From Erysipelotrichaceae bacterium (GTDB lineage: Bacteria > Bacillota_I > Bacilli_A > Erysipelotrichales > Erysipelotrichaceae): 63,434 nucleotides of DNA. The DNA lies in NCBI GenBank assembly GCA_029101345.1, contig JAQXQU010000162.1, positions 1-63,434 on the forward strand. The letters are read 5' to 3'. Positions 43,280-51,356 of the stretch are shown piece by piece. Made by a program: the position numbers and the translations under genes. The stretch's first letter is position 1, and each line of letters begins with the position of its first letter. The notes under the pieces are model-generated. The model had not been told where the DNA came from. It made no database searches and worked only from the letters and a program-made list of their open reading frames with translations.

Positions 43280-44491
43280 ATGCTTGATTATCAAAAAATC
43301 CTGAATAATGCAAAAGACTTTGTCATCTGGATAATCTTTGGCATTGTTACCGGAGTTGTTTCCGGCTTGATCGGAACTGCATTCCATCTGGCTGTTGATT
43401 ATGTTACCGAAATCCGCATGGAACATTTCCAAATTATCTTCTTCATGCCACTTGCTGCCATTATCATCCATTATATCTATCGTCTTCTCAAAGTAGATGG
43501 TCAAGGTACTGATACCATTATCAAAGCAGCGCTGAATAAGAAGGAAGTATCCCTGCTTCTAGCACCTGCTATCTTTGCATCTACCGTCCTGACACACTTC
43601 ACCGGCGGTTCTGCCGGACGTGAAGGGGCAGCTCTTCAGATTGGCGGCAGCATCTCCTCTTCACTAGGACGTCTTTTCCATCTTGAAAGCAAAGATCAGC
43701 GCTCAGTGATACTAGCTGGCATGGCTGGCGTCTTTGCAGCTTTGTTTGGTACACCCATTGGTGCAACCATCTTTGCAACCACCGTTCTTGTTGTCAGTGT
43801 CAATGAGGAAAAAAGCTTCATGGCTGCCCTTGTGTCTGCGCTAGTAGCCGATTATGTTGCCAAGATGCTAGGTGTACCACCAACAAGATTTGCAGTTGAA
43901 ACAATTGCCCTTACTCCAAAAACCTTCTTGGTTACCATTGTTTTAGGACTCATTTTTTCACTAGCAGCTAATCTCTTCTATCGTACCAATCACTTTGCTG
44001 AGCACAAGCTGTCACACTATTTCAAAAACCCACTGATCAGATCAATTGTCGCAACTTCAATTGTCGTCATCATGACTTTGATCTTTAGTGATATGCGCTA
44101 TAACGGTGCTGGCATGAATATCATTGCCAAGGCCATTGAACAAGGCGAAGCCAACTATTATGACTTCCTATTGAAGATCATCTTCACAGCTTTGACCCTG
44201 GCTGCTGGCCTCAAGGGTGGTGAAGTAGTGCCAAGCTTTTTCATTGGTGCAACCTTGGGCTGTGTTGTTGGACCAATATTTGGTCTTCCGGCAAGCCTTT
44301 CAGCTGCTATGGGCATGATTGGTGTCTTCTGCGGCTGCACCAATACCTTGCTGGCATCCCTGGTTTTAGCCATTGAAATGTTTGGGGTTGGTGGTCTGCC
44401 CTTCTATGCACTTTGCCTGACTGTTGTTGAGCTGACATCAACCGATGATGGTTTCTATCATGCTCAAAGGCAATATTGCAGTAATAAATAA
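43280..44491 (+). CDS. ClC family chloride channel or antiporter
   Basis: A membrane protein of about 403 aa with about 10-11 hydrophobic segments. Selectivity motifs visible are GGSAGREGAALQIGGSISS, with the gating Glu in GREG, and GLKGGEVVPSFFIGATLG. Fluoride-specific CLC-F proteins have altered forms of these motifs, so a chloride protein is more likely, though not certain. The frame extends to 43226, but AAGGGG sets the start at the ATG of 43280. An extended -10 (TGGTATTAT, 43243-43251) lies upstream. Confidence 0.88.
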   Translation: MLDYQKILNNAKDFVIWIIFGIVTGVVSGLIGTAFHLAVDYVTEIRMEHFQIIFFMPLAAIIIHYIYRLLKVDGQGTDTIIKAALNKKEVSLLLAPAIFASTVLTHFTGGSAGREGAALQIGGSISSSLGRLFHLESKDQRSVILAGMAGVFAALFGTPIGATIFATTVLVVSVNEEKSFMAALVSALVADYVAKMLGVPPTRFAVETIALTPKTFLVTIVLGLIFSLAANLFYRTNHFAEHKLSHYFKNPLIRSIVATSIVVIMTLIFSDMRYNGAGMNIIAKAIEQGEANYYDFLLKIIFTALTLAAGLKGGEVVPSFFIGATLGCVVGPIFGLPASLSAAMGMIGVFCGCTNTLLASLVLAIEMFGVGGLPFYALCLTVVELTSTDDGFYHAQRQYCSNK

Positions 44492-44512
44492 TGATGAATT
44501 GAAATTCTTTGC

Positions 44513-44535
44513 AAAAGGCATCTGAGATGCCTTTT
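44513..44535. terminator. Bidirectional terminator between ClC gene and DUF1836 gene
   Basis: A 10-bp stem AAAAGGCATC/GATGCCTTTT with loop TGA between convergent stops. Confidence 0.9.
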
Positions 44536-44930
44536 TATAATGATGCGATATTGTCATCAAGCTTTCTTTTTGCCAAAACGGTCTTTGCAATCATTGCAAT
44601 AAGTTCATCATTGCAATCTTCTTCCTTAATGCCTTTGGCAAAATCTTCATAAAGCCTCCTTGTATCATTTCTTAATGCAAAGACCTTCCTGATCTGATCC
44701 ATTGACAAAACGCTTTTGGTGGTTGCCACAAGGAAAAAGAGGGCTATCTGTTCACGGGAATAGGCTTTCTTAATGGCTTTAGGCACAATCTTGAGCTTGA
44801 CATAATTAGTAATCATTGTCCCTGTCAATTGCAGATCATCTTCAAGAAAGGAATTGAGATATTTGCTGACCTGTTCCAAATAGAGGCCAACATCCGGTAT
44901 TTCGTTATATCCTGGTAATTTCATATTCAT
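44535..44930 (-). CDS. DUF1836 family protein, putative DNA-binding
   Basis: A 131-aa soluble protein with the DUF1836 pattern: LPGYNEIPDVGLYLEQVSKYLN, then TGTMITNYVKLKIVPKAIKKAYSREQIALFF. The central region looks like a MerR-type helix-turn-helix, hence a possible regulator. The start is not settled. An ATG at 44930 has AAGGTG 6 nt upstream, but a TATAAT directly before it would favour the second ATG (44924) as a leaderless start. It is divergent from the hemolysin III gene. Confidence 0.85.
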   Translation of the reverse strand: MNMKLPGYNEIPDVGLYLEQVSKYLNSFLEDDLQLTGTMITNYVKLKIVPKAIKKAYSREQIALFFLVATTKSVLSMDQIRKVFALRNDTRRLYEDFAKGIKEEDCNDELIAMIAKTVLAKRKLDDNIASL

Positions 44931-45011
44931 ATTATACACCTTATTTAGAGTTATATATTATCTATTGACAAGTTATTTAATAACCGATATTCTCATATTA
45001 GAGGTACTTTT

Positions 45012-45638
45012 ATGAGAAAGCCAATTGATCCCATTTCCACCTACACCCATCTTGGAGCAATGATTGTGGCTCTTGCCGTATCACCTTTTATGATTAGCAA
45101 AGCGGTCATTGACCACAATCTCATTCCTGCTCTGATTTATCTTGTTTCCCTAATCGTCTTGTTTGGCGCTAGTTCCATCTATCATTTTTTCAAAACAGAC
45201 AAGCTCAAGAAGTTTGACCACTGTTCAGTCTTCTTTCTGATAGCTGGTTCCTATACTCCTTTCTGCCTGATATCACTAAAAGGCATCACAGGTACTGTCA
45301 TGTTGACAATCATCTGGACTTTGGCTCTCTTGGGAACCATCTTCAAGCTCTTCTTTGTCCACTGTCCCCGCTATATCTCATCAATAATCTATATTGCTAT
45401 GGGCTGGACGATCATCTTTGTCTTGCCGGAGCTGCTTTCCAGCATCCCGCCTTTTGCCATGGTGCTTCTAACAGCAGGTGGTGTCATCTATACAATTGGG
45501 GGCATCATCTATGCCATCAAGCCTAATCTTTTCAAACATCAGGCCACTACCGGTTTTGGCAATCATGAACTATTCCACCTCTTTGTCAATGCCGGAGCCC
45601 TTTGCCATCTGCTTTGCATTTTCTTTTTCATTATCTGA
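45012..45638 (+). CDS. Hemolysin III/PAQR family membrane protein (TrhA-like)
   Basis: A seven-helix membrane protein, 208 aa. It shows the conserved pattern of the family: STYTHLGAMIVALA in helix 1, SSIYHFF (His of the Zn site), FDHCSVFFLIAGSYTPF (Asp and His) and a C-terminal NHELFHLFVNAGALCH with two His. Despite the name, roles in membrane homeostasis are more likely than hemolysis. AGAGGT precedes the ATG. A kinase-like gene follows 28 nt later on the same strand. Confidence 0.93.
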   Translation: MRKPIDPISTYTHLGAMIVALAVSPFMISKAVIDHNLIPALIYLVSLIVLFGASSIYHFFKTDKLKKFDHCSVFFLIAGSYTPFCLISLKGITGTVMLTIIWTLALLGTIFKLFFVHCPRYISSIIYIAMGWTIIFVLPELLSSIPPFAMVLLTAGGVIYTIGGIIYAIKPNLFKHQATTGFGNHELFHLFVNAGALCHLLCIFFFII

Positions 45639-45651
45639 AAGGCTGTTTCTG

Positions 45652-45657
45652 TATTAT
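45652..45657 (+). promoter_or_regulatory. -10 element before the kinase-like gene
   Basis: TATTAT ends 9 nt before the ATG at 45667, with no ribosome binding site between. The expected leader is about 3 nt. Confidence 0.4.
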
Positions 45658-45666
45658 CATAGGCTT

Positions 45667-46206
45667 ATGGATAAGATTGCAATCAATAATATGACCTACG
45701 ACATCATCACTTTTCTAGGCAAGGGCAAAGGCGGTTGCTCATATCTAGTAAGTGATATCAATGGTCAATATGTCTATAAGCAGATTCATCATGAGCCTTG
45801 CGACTATTATGAATTCGGCAATAAGATTGAGTCGGAAATCAATGACTATCATAAGCTGTCTCTTATTGGCATCAGAATGCCAAAACTGCTGTCCTATGAT
45901 ATCAATAAGGAGTGCCTGTTGAAGGAATACATTGATGGTCCAACCATCTATGAGCTAGTCTATCAGGACAAGATGAAAGAGTCCTACTTGGAAGATATCA
46001 GAAAGATGTGTGAACTCCTCTATCAAAATGCCACCAATATCGATTACTTCCCAACCAATTTCGTCGTAAAAAACGATTTGCTCTACTATATTGATTATGA
46101 ATGCAACGATTATATGGCAGAGTGGAACTTTGAAAACTGGGGTAGCAAATATTGGACCAGGAGCAAGGAATTCCTGGCATATGCCAAAGATCACCCAATA
46201 AAATAG
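45667..46206 (+). CDS. Minimal protein kinase-like protein
   Basis: A 179-aa protein with a compact kinase-like fold. It has a Gly-rich loop (LGKGKGGCSYLV), a candidate ATP-binding Lys (VYKQI), a D-x4-N catalytic loop (DYFPTNFVV) and a metal-binding Asp in LYYIDYE. The lack of a large C-lobe puts it close to RIO/Bud32 or small sugar and lipopolysaccharide kinase folds; the substrate is unknown. The open frame starts far upstream inside the hemolysin III gene, but homology begins at the ATG of 45667. No Shine-Dalgarno is present. Confidence 0.72.
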   Translation: MDKIAINNMTYDIITFLGKGKGGCSYLVSDINGQYVYKQIHHEPCDYYEFGNKIESEINDYHKLSLIGIRMPKLLSYDINKECLLKEYIDGPTIYELVYQDKMKESYLEDIRKMCELLYQNATNIDYFPTNFVVKNDLLYYIDYECNDYMAEWNFENWGSKYWTRSKEFLAYAKDHPIK

Positions 46207-46228
46207 ACGATGCCATGCATCGTCTATT
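46202..46228. terminator. Terminator between kinase-like gene and SagB-type gene
   Basis: A 12-bp stem AATAGACGATGC/GCATCGTCTATT with a 3-nt loop, T-rich on the + strand, between convergent stops. Confidence 0.85.
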
Positions 46229-46234
46229 GCTTTA

Positions 46235-47056
46235 TTATAGTCCCTGTTCTTTGACAAAGGCATAGAAGTCAAGTTCAGCTTGCTTGTCCTTTTGGGAAAT
46301 GGTGCCAACCGGCTGAGCCAGAACGATAAACTCCTCATCACCGTCAAGACCAAATTTTTCATCAGCCAAATTGACATCAACCGCACCACTAGCACAAGTA
46401 CCTAGACCAATTGATGTACAAGCCAGATAGAGGTTTTCAGACACAAAGCCGATATCATTGAGAGCTACACGGTGGGCATGTATGCCATAACGCCATTCAG
46501 CCCGATAAGCAACCATCGACCAATAGAAGACCACGCTGGCCTTATTTGCCCAGATCTGTCCTTTGACTGATGCCCCGATCCAATCACTGAAGCCCTCTTC
46601 TTCTTTCAAACATTCAAGTTCATGGGTCATTGGCAGATAATGATAGAAACCAGGCTTTAGGCCTTCAACATATCGCAAAGCCAGATAGGTCTCAAATTCA
46701 TGACGAGCACCACCACAAGGTACAGTCCTCAATGTTGCATAGGACTTGCCTCTGATTTCCTTGACGCCCTGGGAGCACCAAAGAAGATATGATAGCTGTC
46801 TAAGTGTAATGGCATTCCTGGTATAGACCCGATGGGAACTGCGGGTATTGATGATTTCAAGAAAATTGTTATTGATATCAAGATTTGCAAAGTCAGTTGG
46901 CAGTTTGATTCTGTCTTCCTTGATGGCTGCTTTGACAAGAGGCGGCTGGGGTTTCTTCAGTTCCTGATCGCTTTTATAATCAGATTCTTCATCGACATTG
47001 CATTTGGCAAATGCCCTTCCTTCAGCAATTCTTCTTTTGATTTCCTGCTCAGTCAT
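46235..47056 (-). CDS. SagB/ThcOx-type nitroreductase family dehydrogenase
   Basis: FMN-dependent oxidoreductase, 273 aa. The FMN-binding Arg/Ser pattern NTRSSHRVYT appears near residues 71-80, and GLGTCASGAVD near 220-230 gives the second cofactor contact. The length and N-terminal extension fit the SagB/ThcOx group. In azole-peptide clusters it oxidises azolines, but no cyclodehydratase or precursor peptide is nearby, so a stand-alone flavin reductase is the safer call. AAGGAG precedes the ATG. Divergent from bcp. Confidence 0.87.
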   Translation of the reverse strand: MTEQEIKRRIAEGRAFAKCNVDEESDYKSDQELKKPQPPLVKAAIKEDRIKLPTDFANLDINNNFLEIINTRSSHRVYTRNAITLRQLSYLLWCSQGVKEIRGKSYATLRTVPCGGARHEFETYLALRYVEGLKPGFYHYLPMTHELECLKEEEGFSDWIGASVKGQIWANKASVVFYWSMVAYRAEWRYGIHAHRVALNDIGFVSENLYLACTSIGLGTCASGAVDVNLADEKFGLDGDEEFIVLAQPVGTISQKDKQAELDFYAFVKEQGL

Positions 47057-47126
47057 TAGTTATCTCCTTATGAAATATAATTAAAGACTAAACAATAAAA
47101 TCAAAAACTTCAATACTTCATTTGCT

Positions 47127-47135
47127 TGCTATAAT
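47127..47135 (+). promoter_or_regulatory. Extended -10 promoter of the bcp-yaaA operon
   Basis: TGCTATAAT (47127-47135) is a perfect extended -10 lying 20 nt upstream of the bcp start. No convincing PerR box was found in this region. Confidence 0.6.
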
Positions 47136-47155
47136 GGAAAAAAGAGGTGACCAAA

Positions 47156-47608
47156 ATGTTAAAGATCAATGACATAGCCCCTGATTTCTCCCTTCAGGAC
47201 TATCAGGGCAAAATCCATCAGTTAAGCGACTATCAAGGTAAAAGATTCATTCTCTATTTCTACCCCAAGGACAATACTGCTGGCTGCAGTGCCCAGGCTT
47301 GTGGCTACAATGCTGAACTTGAATCATTCAAGGACTTAGGCGTTGAGATCATTGGTATTTCCAAGGACTCAATCGCTTCCCATGAAAAGTTCATCATGAA
47401 ATACAATCTGAATTTCACCATCCTTTCCGACCCTGAACTGACTGCTATCAAGGCTTATGATGTCTGGCATGAAAAGAAGCTCTGTGGCAAGGAATATATG
47501 GGTGTTGTCAGAACTACCTATCTGATTGATAACGGTGTTATTGTCTATGCCAATGACAAGGTCAAAGCCAAAGAAGATGCCAGGAAGATGCTAGAACTGC
47601 TCAAATGA
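47156..47608 (+). CDS. bcp: Thiol peroxidase Bcp (peroxiredoxin)
   Basis: Reduces hydroperoxides using thioredoxin, 150 aa. The peroxidatic Cys lies in the motif YFYPKDNTAGCSAQACGYN, with a resolving Cys five residues later (GCSAQAC), the usual Bcp arrangement. The in-frame GTG at 47147 is part of the AGAGGTG ribosome binding site, so I start at the ATG of 47156. It overlaps yaaA by 4 nt; the two form an oxidative-stress operon. Confidence 0.94.
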   Translation: MLKINDIAPDFSLQDYQGKIHQLSDYQGKRFILYFYPKDNTAGCSAQACGYNAELESFKDLGVEIIGISKDSIASHEKFIMKYNLNFTILSDPELTAIKAYDVWHEKKLCGKEYMGVVRTTYLIDNGVIVYANDKVKAKEDARKMLELLK

Positions 47609-48336
47609 TCATCCTGCTAGCATCATCAAGAGCCATGGAACAAAAGCCTGAAGATAATCTTAAAACTCCTGTACTATTTAGTAAGGCTCAGGAACTTCTA
47701 TCAGTTATCAAGGAAAAGTCCAAAGCAGATATGAAAGAAATCTGGAAGTGCTCTGACAAGAATCTTGACAGCTATTATCAGGAACTGCAAAATCTCTTCC
47801 TTGATGGCAATCTCACCATGGCGATCAAATCATATAAAGGTGTTGTCTATAGGCAATTCCAGGATTTATTGGACAACAGGGAGGTCTTTTCCTATCTTGA
47901 TGAGCATCTCAGGATCATTTCTGCCCTTTATGGTGTCTTAAAAGCAAGCGATGGGATTTGCCCATACCGTTTGGAAATGGCAGCGCCATTGAAAATCAAT
48001 GGAGCCAACCTCTATCGCTTCTGGAATTATCTGATCTATGAGGAATGCCGCAGTGATTTCATCATCAATCTTTCATCTGAGGAGTATGGCAAATGTATCA
48101 GGGACTATCTGAATGAGGATGATATCATGATTGATATCGATTTCCTGCAAGAAAGTGAAAAAGGGCTAAAACGCATCTCCACTAAAATGAAGGAAGCCAG
48201 AGGCCAGATGCTGAGATATCTTGCACTAAACAGAGTTGAAAGCATTGAAGAGATCAAAGGTTTTGACTATGATGGCTACATCTATAATGATGAGCTCTCA
48301 TCTGATCATAAGCTGGTCTTCATCAAGCATTATTAA
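47605..48336 (+). CDS. yaaA: Peroxide stress protein YaaA (UPF0246)
   Basis: A cytoplasmic protein of 243 aa that limits Fenton damage in other bacteria by lowering free iron. It starts MIILLASSRAM and carries the family signatures SYKGVVYRQF, ISALYGVLKASDGICPYRLEM and INLSSEEYGK. The ATG overlaps the bcp stop as ATGA, giving translational coupling. It ends in a strong hairpin. Confidence 0.93.
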   Translation: MIILLASSRAMEQKPEDNLKTPVLFSKAQELLSVIKEKSKADMKEIWKCSDKNLDSYYQELQNLFLDGNLTMAIKSYKGVVYRQFQDLLDNREVFSYLDEHLRIISALYGVLKASDGICPYRLEMAAPLKINGANLYRFWNYLIYEECRSDFIINLSSEEYGKCIRDYLNEDDIMIDIDFLQESEKGLKRISTKMKEARGQMLRYLALNRVESIEEIKGFDYDGYIYNDELSSDHKLVFIKHY

Positions 48337-48368
48337 AGCCAGAATTGAAATTCTGGCTTGTTTTTTTG
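48336..48368 (+). terminator. Terminator of the bcp-yaaA operon
   Basis: An 11-bp stem AAGCCAGAATT/AATTCTGGCTT with a 2-nt loop, followed by a T7 run. Confidence 0.92.
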
Positions 48369-48625
48369 AAGCAAACGCTTCTGTTAATTGTCCATTGGTT
48401 TTCTCCCAAATGTACCAGTTACCTTACGCTCAACTGATACTGGCCAATCAGTTGAGGCCTTAATGATAATTGAGCAGAATCTCCTTCATTTACTACCTCA
48501 CTTCCTAGGAATTATCAGGTTTTCAATTCCTATCTCTATCTTCACCTTTATCTTAAGACTAAGAGCCAGATATTATAAGACTGATAATCAAATCTTATTT
48601 ATTATATAATTATATTGTTGGGACA
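48369..48625. other. Intergenic stretch with possible decayed reading frames
   Basis: About 255 nt without a recognised gene. On the minus strand, short codon-like fragments (about 48370-48470, with a stop-free run ending in a Pro-Met-Asp-Asn tail) suggest debris of a lost gene, but I cannot name it. A perfect TATAAT at 48605-48610 lies 15 nt before the hydrolase ATG and may be its promoter. Confidence 0.4.
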
Positions 48626-49441
48626 ATGGAATATCAGACAATAATCAAAACTCTCAGAAATACCCTGATGCCAGCTAGCATCTGCTTGAAAGATGATGAT
48701 CATAAGCTGAAGCTTGTGCTGATGGCTCATGGCTTTTGTTCAAACCGCCATGAAGATGGTGCTTTTTCATTGTTGGCCAGGCGCTTGCTTGATCATGGCA
48801 TTTCATCCATTCGCATTGATTTTCCTGGCTGTGGCGATTCTGATGAGAGTTATCTTTTCAATACCATTGATAATGATGTTGATGATCTAAGGACTGCCTA
48901 TGAATACCTAGCCAAGGATTATGAAATAGTCAGTCTTGCCATTGTTGGCTATTCAATGGGTGGCAAGGTAGCTGTCCATTATCTTGAGAAATATCCGGAC
49001 GCAAAGGGCTTGCTGCTATTTGCCCCTGCTATCACAAATGGTCTTGATTGGCATCATTCATCCATTGCCTTAGGTCGAAGCAAGGAAATGGAAAGAGCTT
49101 ATGAAATAGCCAATGCCCAAGGATACTTCAACTACTTCAATGAGTTTGATGGGAAATATGTGCCGTTATCCAAAGCATTCCTTGAGCAATGCCTAAGCTA
49201 TAAGACATTTGATATCTTCAATGAAATCAGCATACCTGCAATGATGATCTATGGCGATGAGGATGACATCATACCGCTTGAAATCTATGATGAAATGATT
49301 CTTAAGGCCGCTAATCCTCAGTTTTCCCATCATATGATCAAGGGCGCTGACCATGGCTTTGGCATGTGGAATAACAAAAAGGAGCTCTTTAGGGAACTCC
49401 AGGATACTGCCTATGGTTTTTTGATTGAACAATTGGATTAA
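48626..49441 (+). CDS. Alpha/beta hydrolase, serine esterase type
   Basis: A 271-aa cytoplasmic hydrolase. The nucleophile elbow is GYSMGG (around residue 115). The acid is probably the Asp in YGDEDDIIP and the base the His in GADHGFG. The oxyanion His-Gly is LMAHGFCSN. This matches cinnamoyl-ester-hydrolase-like and related proteins. The ribosome binding site is weak (GGGA). The stop overlaps the convergent plsC stop by sharing TTAA, and no terminator lies between them. Confidence 0.88.
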   Translation: MEYQTIIKTLRNTLMPASICLKDDDHKLKLVLMAHGFCSNRHEDGAFSLLARRLLDHGISSIRIDFPGCGDSDESYLFNTIDNDVDDLRTAYEYLAKDYEIVSLAIVGYSMGGKVAVHYLEKYPDAKGLLLFAPAITNGLDWHHSSIALGRSKEMERAYEIANAQGYFNYFNEFDGKYVPLSKAFLEQCLSYKTFDIFNEISIPAMMIYGDEDDIIPLEIYDEMILKAANPQFSHHMIKGADHGFGMWNNKKELFRELQDTAYGFLIEQLD

Positions 49442-50028
49442 TGCTGATTGGCAATAATCAATTCCTTGACAGTTTCATATAGATAATCAGTAGCTTCTTT
49501 TACTTCCATTTCCCTGACATCAATCGGTTTGCCAAAAGTAATGCGAAGATTGCCAAAAAACGGAATATATTTGCCAGTAATGGCAAAAGGAACAATCAGA
49601 CAGCCAACCTTCTTGGCCATTTTAACCGCACCAAAACGGAAACGGTTGAGAATGGTATCCTCAGTTTTTACCTTTCCTTCAGGAAAAATGCCAATGATTT
49701 CGTTATTCTCAAGTGTCTTGATGGCATCATTCAAGGCTTCATCATTGCGCTTGTCCTTCAAGACCTTGATACAGCCTACCTTCTTGAATAGTGGTCCAAT
49801 AATTGGATATTCAAAGAGGAATTCCTTAGCTAGAAAATGAACCTGTCGATTAGTGGAAACAGCAACACAGCCCGGATCAAAGATATGTGTATGATTGCCA
49901 GCAAGAATTGCTGGCTCTTCTTTTGGTATATATTCCCTATTTTCGATCTTTGGATGATAGAGCAAAAACAGTATTGGCTTTAGGATAGCCTTGGCTAGAT
50001 AATAGCTGCGGGTATAAATATTCTTCAT
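49438..50028 (-). CDS. plsC: 1-acyl-sn-glycerol-3-phosphate acyltransferase (PlsC family)
   Basis: Adds the second acyl chain in phosphatidic acid synthesis, 196 aa, peripheral to the membrane. The NHx4D motif is NHTHIFD near residues 45-51, and the second motif reads FPEGKVKTED, a variant of the usual PEGTRS. The hydrophobic N-terminus anchors it. AAGGAGG lies directly before the first of two ATGs, so the second (50028), 6 nt away, is the start. Converges on the hydrolase gene. Confidence 0.9.
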   Translation of the reverse strand: MKNIYTRSYYLAKAILKPILFLLYHPKIENREYIPKEEPAILAGNHTHIFDPGCVAVSTNRQVHFLAKEFLFEYPIIGPLFKKVGCIKVLKDKRNDEALNDAIKTLENNEIIGIFPEGKVKTEDTILNRFRFGAVKMAKKVGCLIVPFAITGKYIPFFGNLRITFGKPIDVREMEVKEATDYLYETVKELIIANQH

Positions 50029-50130
50029 CACCATCCTCCTTGCTAGGATATAAAAGGAATTATATCACGGCATTTTCACAGTAAAAGAGCAACAGATGAT
50101 AATGGAGTGCTAGCATTTATCTGACAATTA

Positions 50131-50940
50131 TCAATGATTATTCTTGCATAATTGCCATAAGGCAATGCCACTGGCTGAAGCAACATTCAAGGAGTCAACC
50201 TGGCTGTTCATTGCAATCCTTACAACATAATCGCTATTGTCAATTGTCAAAGGATTCAAGCCATAGCCTTCTGATCCCATGATGATCGCAAGTTTCTCTT
50301 CCTTATTCAGCTTTTCATCCTGAATATCGACACTATGATCTCTTAAAGCAAAAGATACAGTCTTGAAACCGGCAGCTTTCAATGTCGAAAGGAACTCGTT
50401 TTTAGGCAAATAGCACCAGTCAATATTGAAGACATTGCCCATGGATACCCTGATGCTTCTCTTATATAGAGGATCAGCACAATCATCACTCAGAATGATA
50501 CCATCACAATAAAGAGCAGCTGCATTGCGAAAGATAGCACCGATGTTAGTTGGATTCTGAACATTTTCCAGGACGCAGATACGTTTTGCCCTTTCTAGTA
50601 GAACATTGGCATCTGCCTCCTTTTTTCTTTTGAACAGGCCAATAATGCCTTTGATAAGGACAAAGCCCTTAAGGCTCTTGAAAACTTCTTCGCTGGCTTC
50701 ATAAATCGGCAGATCATGATCAATTCTCTTAAAGATATGAGCATATTCATCATAGCTTCCTTCCATGATCATAAAGCTGACGGGTTCATAGCCCTTGTCA
50801 AGGGCCCGATTAATTACCAAAGCACTCTCAGCAACAAAAACACCATCACCATATTCAGCGCTTAGACGAAGCTGCCTTTCATTAATGCGAAAAAAGACGG
50901 CAATTCTTTCATCATTGATATCATTAATTCCTATTAGCAT
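50131..50940 (-). CDS. TrmH family RNA 2'-O-methyltransferase (SpoU)
   Basis: A SAM-dependent ribose methylase acting on tRNA or rRNA, 269 aa. The SpoU C-terminal motifs are clear: VLENVQNPTNIGAIFRNAAAL (motif 1), MGSEGYGL (motif 2) and NSQVDSLNVASASGIALW (motif 3). The N-terminal substrate-binding domain is present. The frame runs to 51087, but that part lies inside the neighbouring gene. The ATG at 50940 has no Shine-Dalgarno and sits exactly 7 nt after a TTTAAT -10, a leaderless layout. Confidence 0.88.
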   Translation of the reverse strand: MLIGINDINDERIAVFFRINERQLRLSAEYGDGVFVAESALVINRALDKGYEPVSFMIMEGSYDEYAHIFKRIDHDLPIYEASEEVFKSLKGFVLIKGIIGLFKRKKEADANVLLERAKRICVLENVQNPTNIGAIFRNAAALYCDGIILSDDCADPLYKRSIRVSMGNVFNIDWCYLPKNEFLSTLKAAGFKTVSFALRDHSVDIQDEKLNKEEKLAIIMGSEGYGLNPLTIDNSDYVVRIAMNSQVDSLNVASASGIALWQLCKNNH

Positions 50941-50946
50941 AATTCC

Positions 50947-50955
50947 ATTAAACCA
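50947..50955 (-). promoter_or_regulatory. Extended -10 of the TrmH gene, leaderless
   Basis: On the minus strand TGGTTTAAT ends 6 nt before the ATG at 50940, placing the predicted start site on the A of the start codon. Confidence 0.45.
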
Positions 50956-50964
50956 TAAAAGAAA

Positions 50965-50979
50965 ACAGGCTATGCCTGT
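50965..50979 (-). terminator. Terminator of the DUF1622 gene
   Basis: Stem ACAGGC/GCCTGT with a 3-nt loop containing part of the DUF1622 stop codon, followed on the minus strand by TTTTCTTTT. Confidence 0.8.
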
Positions 50980-51317
50980 ATCTTGGAAATATGATCCTTT
51001 TCTTCCTGTTTGATTTCCCAATGAATTAGGAATGTCAATGTTGCTCGTAAAAGAATAATGCCGGCAACAATGGAAATCTCTTTCCATTCTCTGACAACAA
51101 CCGTACGAAGAATTTCTGAACCAAGCTTGAATTCAAGGCCGGTAGCTAGGCCCTTGGCTAAAAGAATACGGGTCTCTTCGTCATGTTTGATAAAGCGAAC
51201 AAGGCCAACAATGCAGGATACAATGATGATTCCCACACCAACATATTCAAATAGCAGGATGCCAATACCTACCAGATATTCAAGTACTGTTTCCAGCGTT
51301 TCCAATATCATACCCAT
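50970..51317 (-). CDS. DUF1622 family membrane protein
   Basis: A 115-aa protein with three hydrophobic helices. The family signature is nearly complete: RILLAKGLATGLEFKLGSEILRTVVV, followed by a helix with LLRATLTFLIHWEI. Function is unknown across the family. It has a perfect TATAAT (51347-51352 on the minus strand) and GGGGA before the ATG. It lies downstream of the TVP38-type gene with no clear terminator between, so some read-through is likely. Confidence 0.88.
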   Translation of the reverse strand: MGMILETLETVLEYLVGIGILLFEYVGVGIIIVSCIVGLVRFIKHDEETRILLAKGLATGLEFKLGSEILRTVVVREWKEISIVAGIILLRATLTFLIHWEIKQEEKDHISKIQA

Positions 51318-51356
51318 TATCTAATCCCCAATATGTTATTGTCATCATTATACTAC

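Noticed and set aside
45955-46395. A 146-codon minus-strand frame spanning the kinase-like gene and the SagB gene tail
   Set aside because: Antisense shadow crossing a terminator hairpin. No start signal.
47057-47146. PerR box in front of bcp-yaaA
   Set aside because: No TTATAAT-N-ATTATAA-like palindrome is found, only an extended -10.
48388-48609. A 73-codon + strand frame between yaaA and the hydrolase gene
   Set aside because: TTG start without a ribosome binding site. The translated pattern looks like the antisense of decayed sequence.
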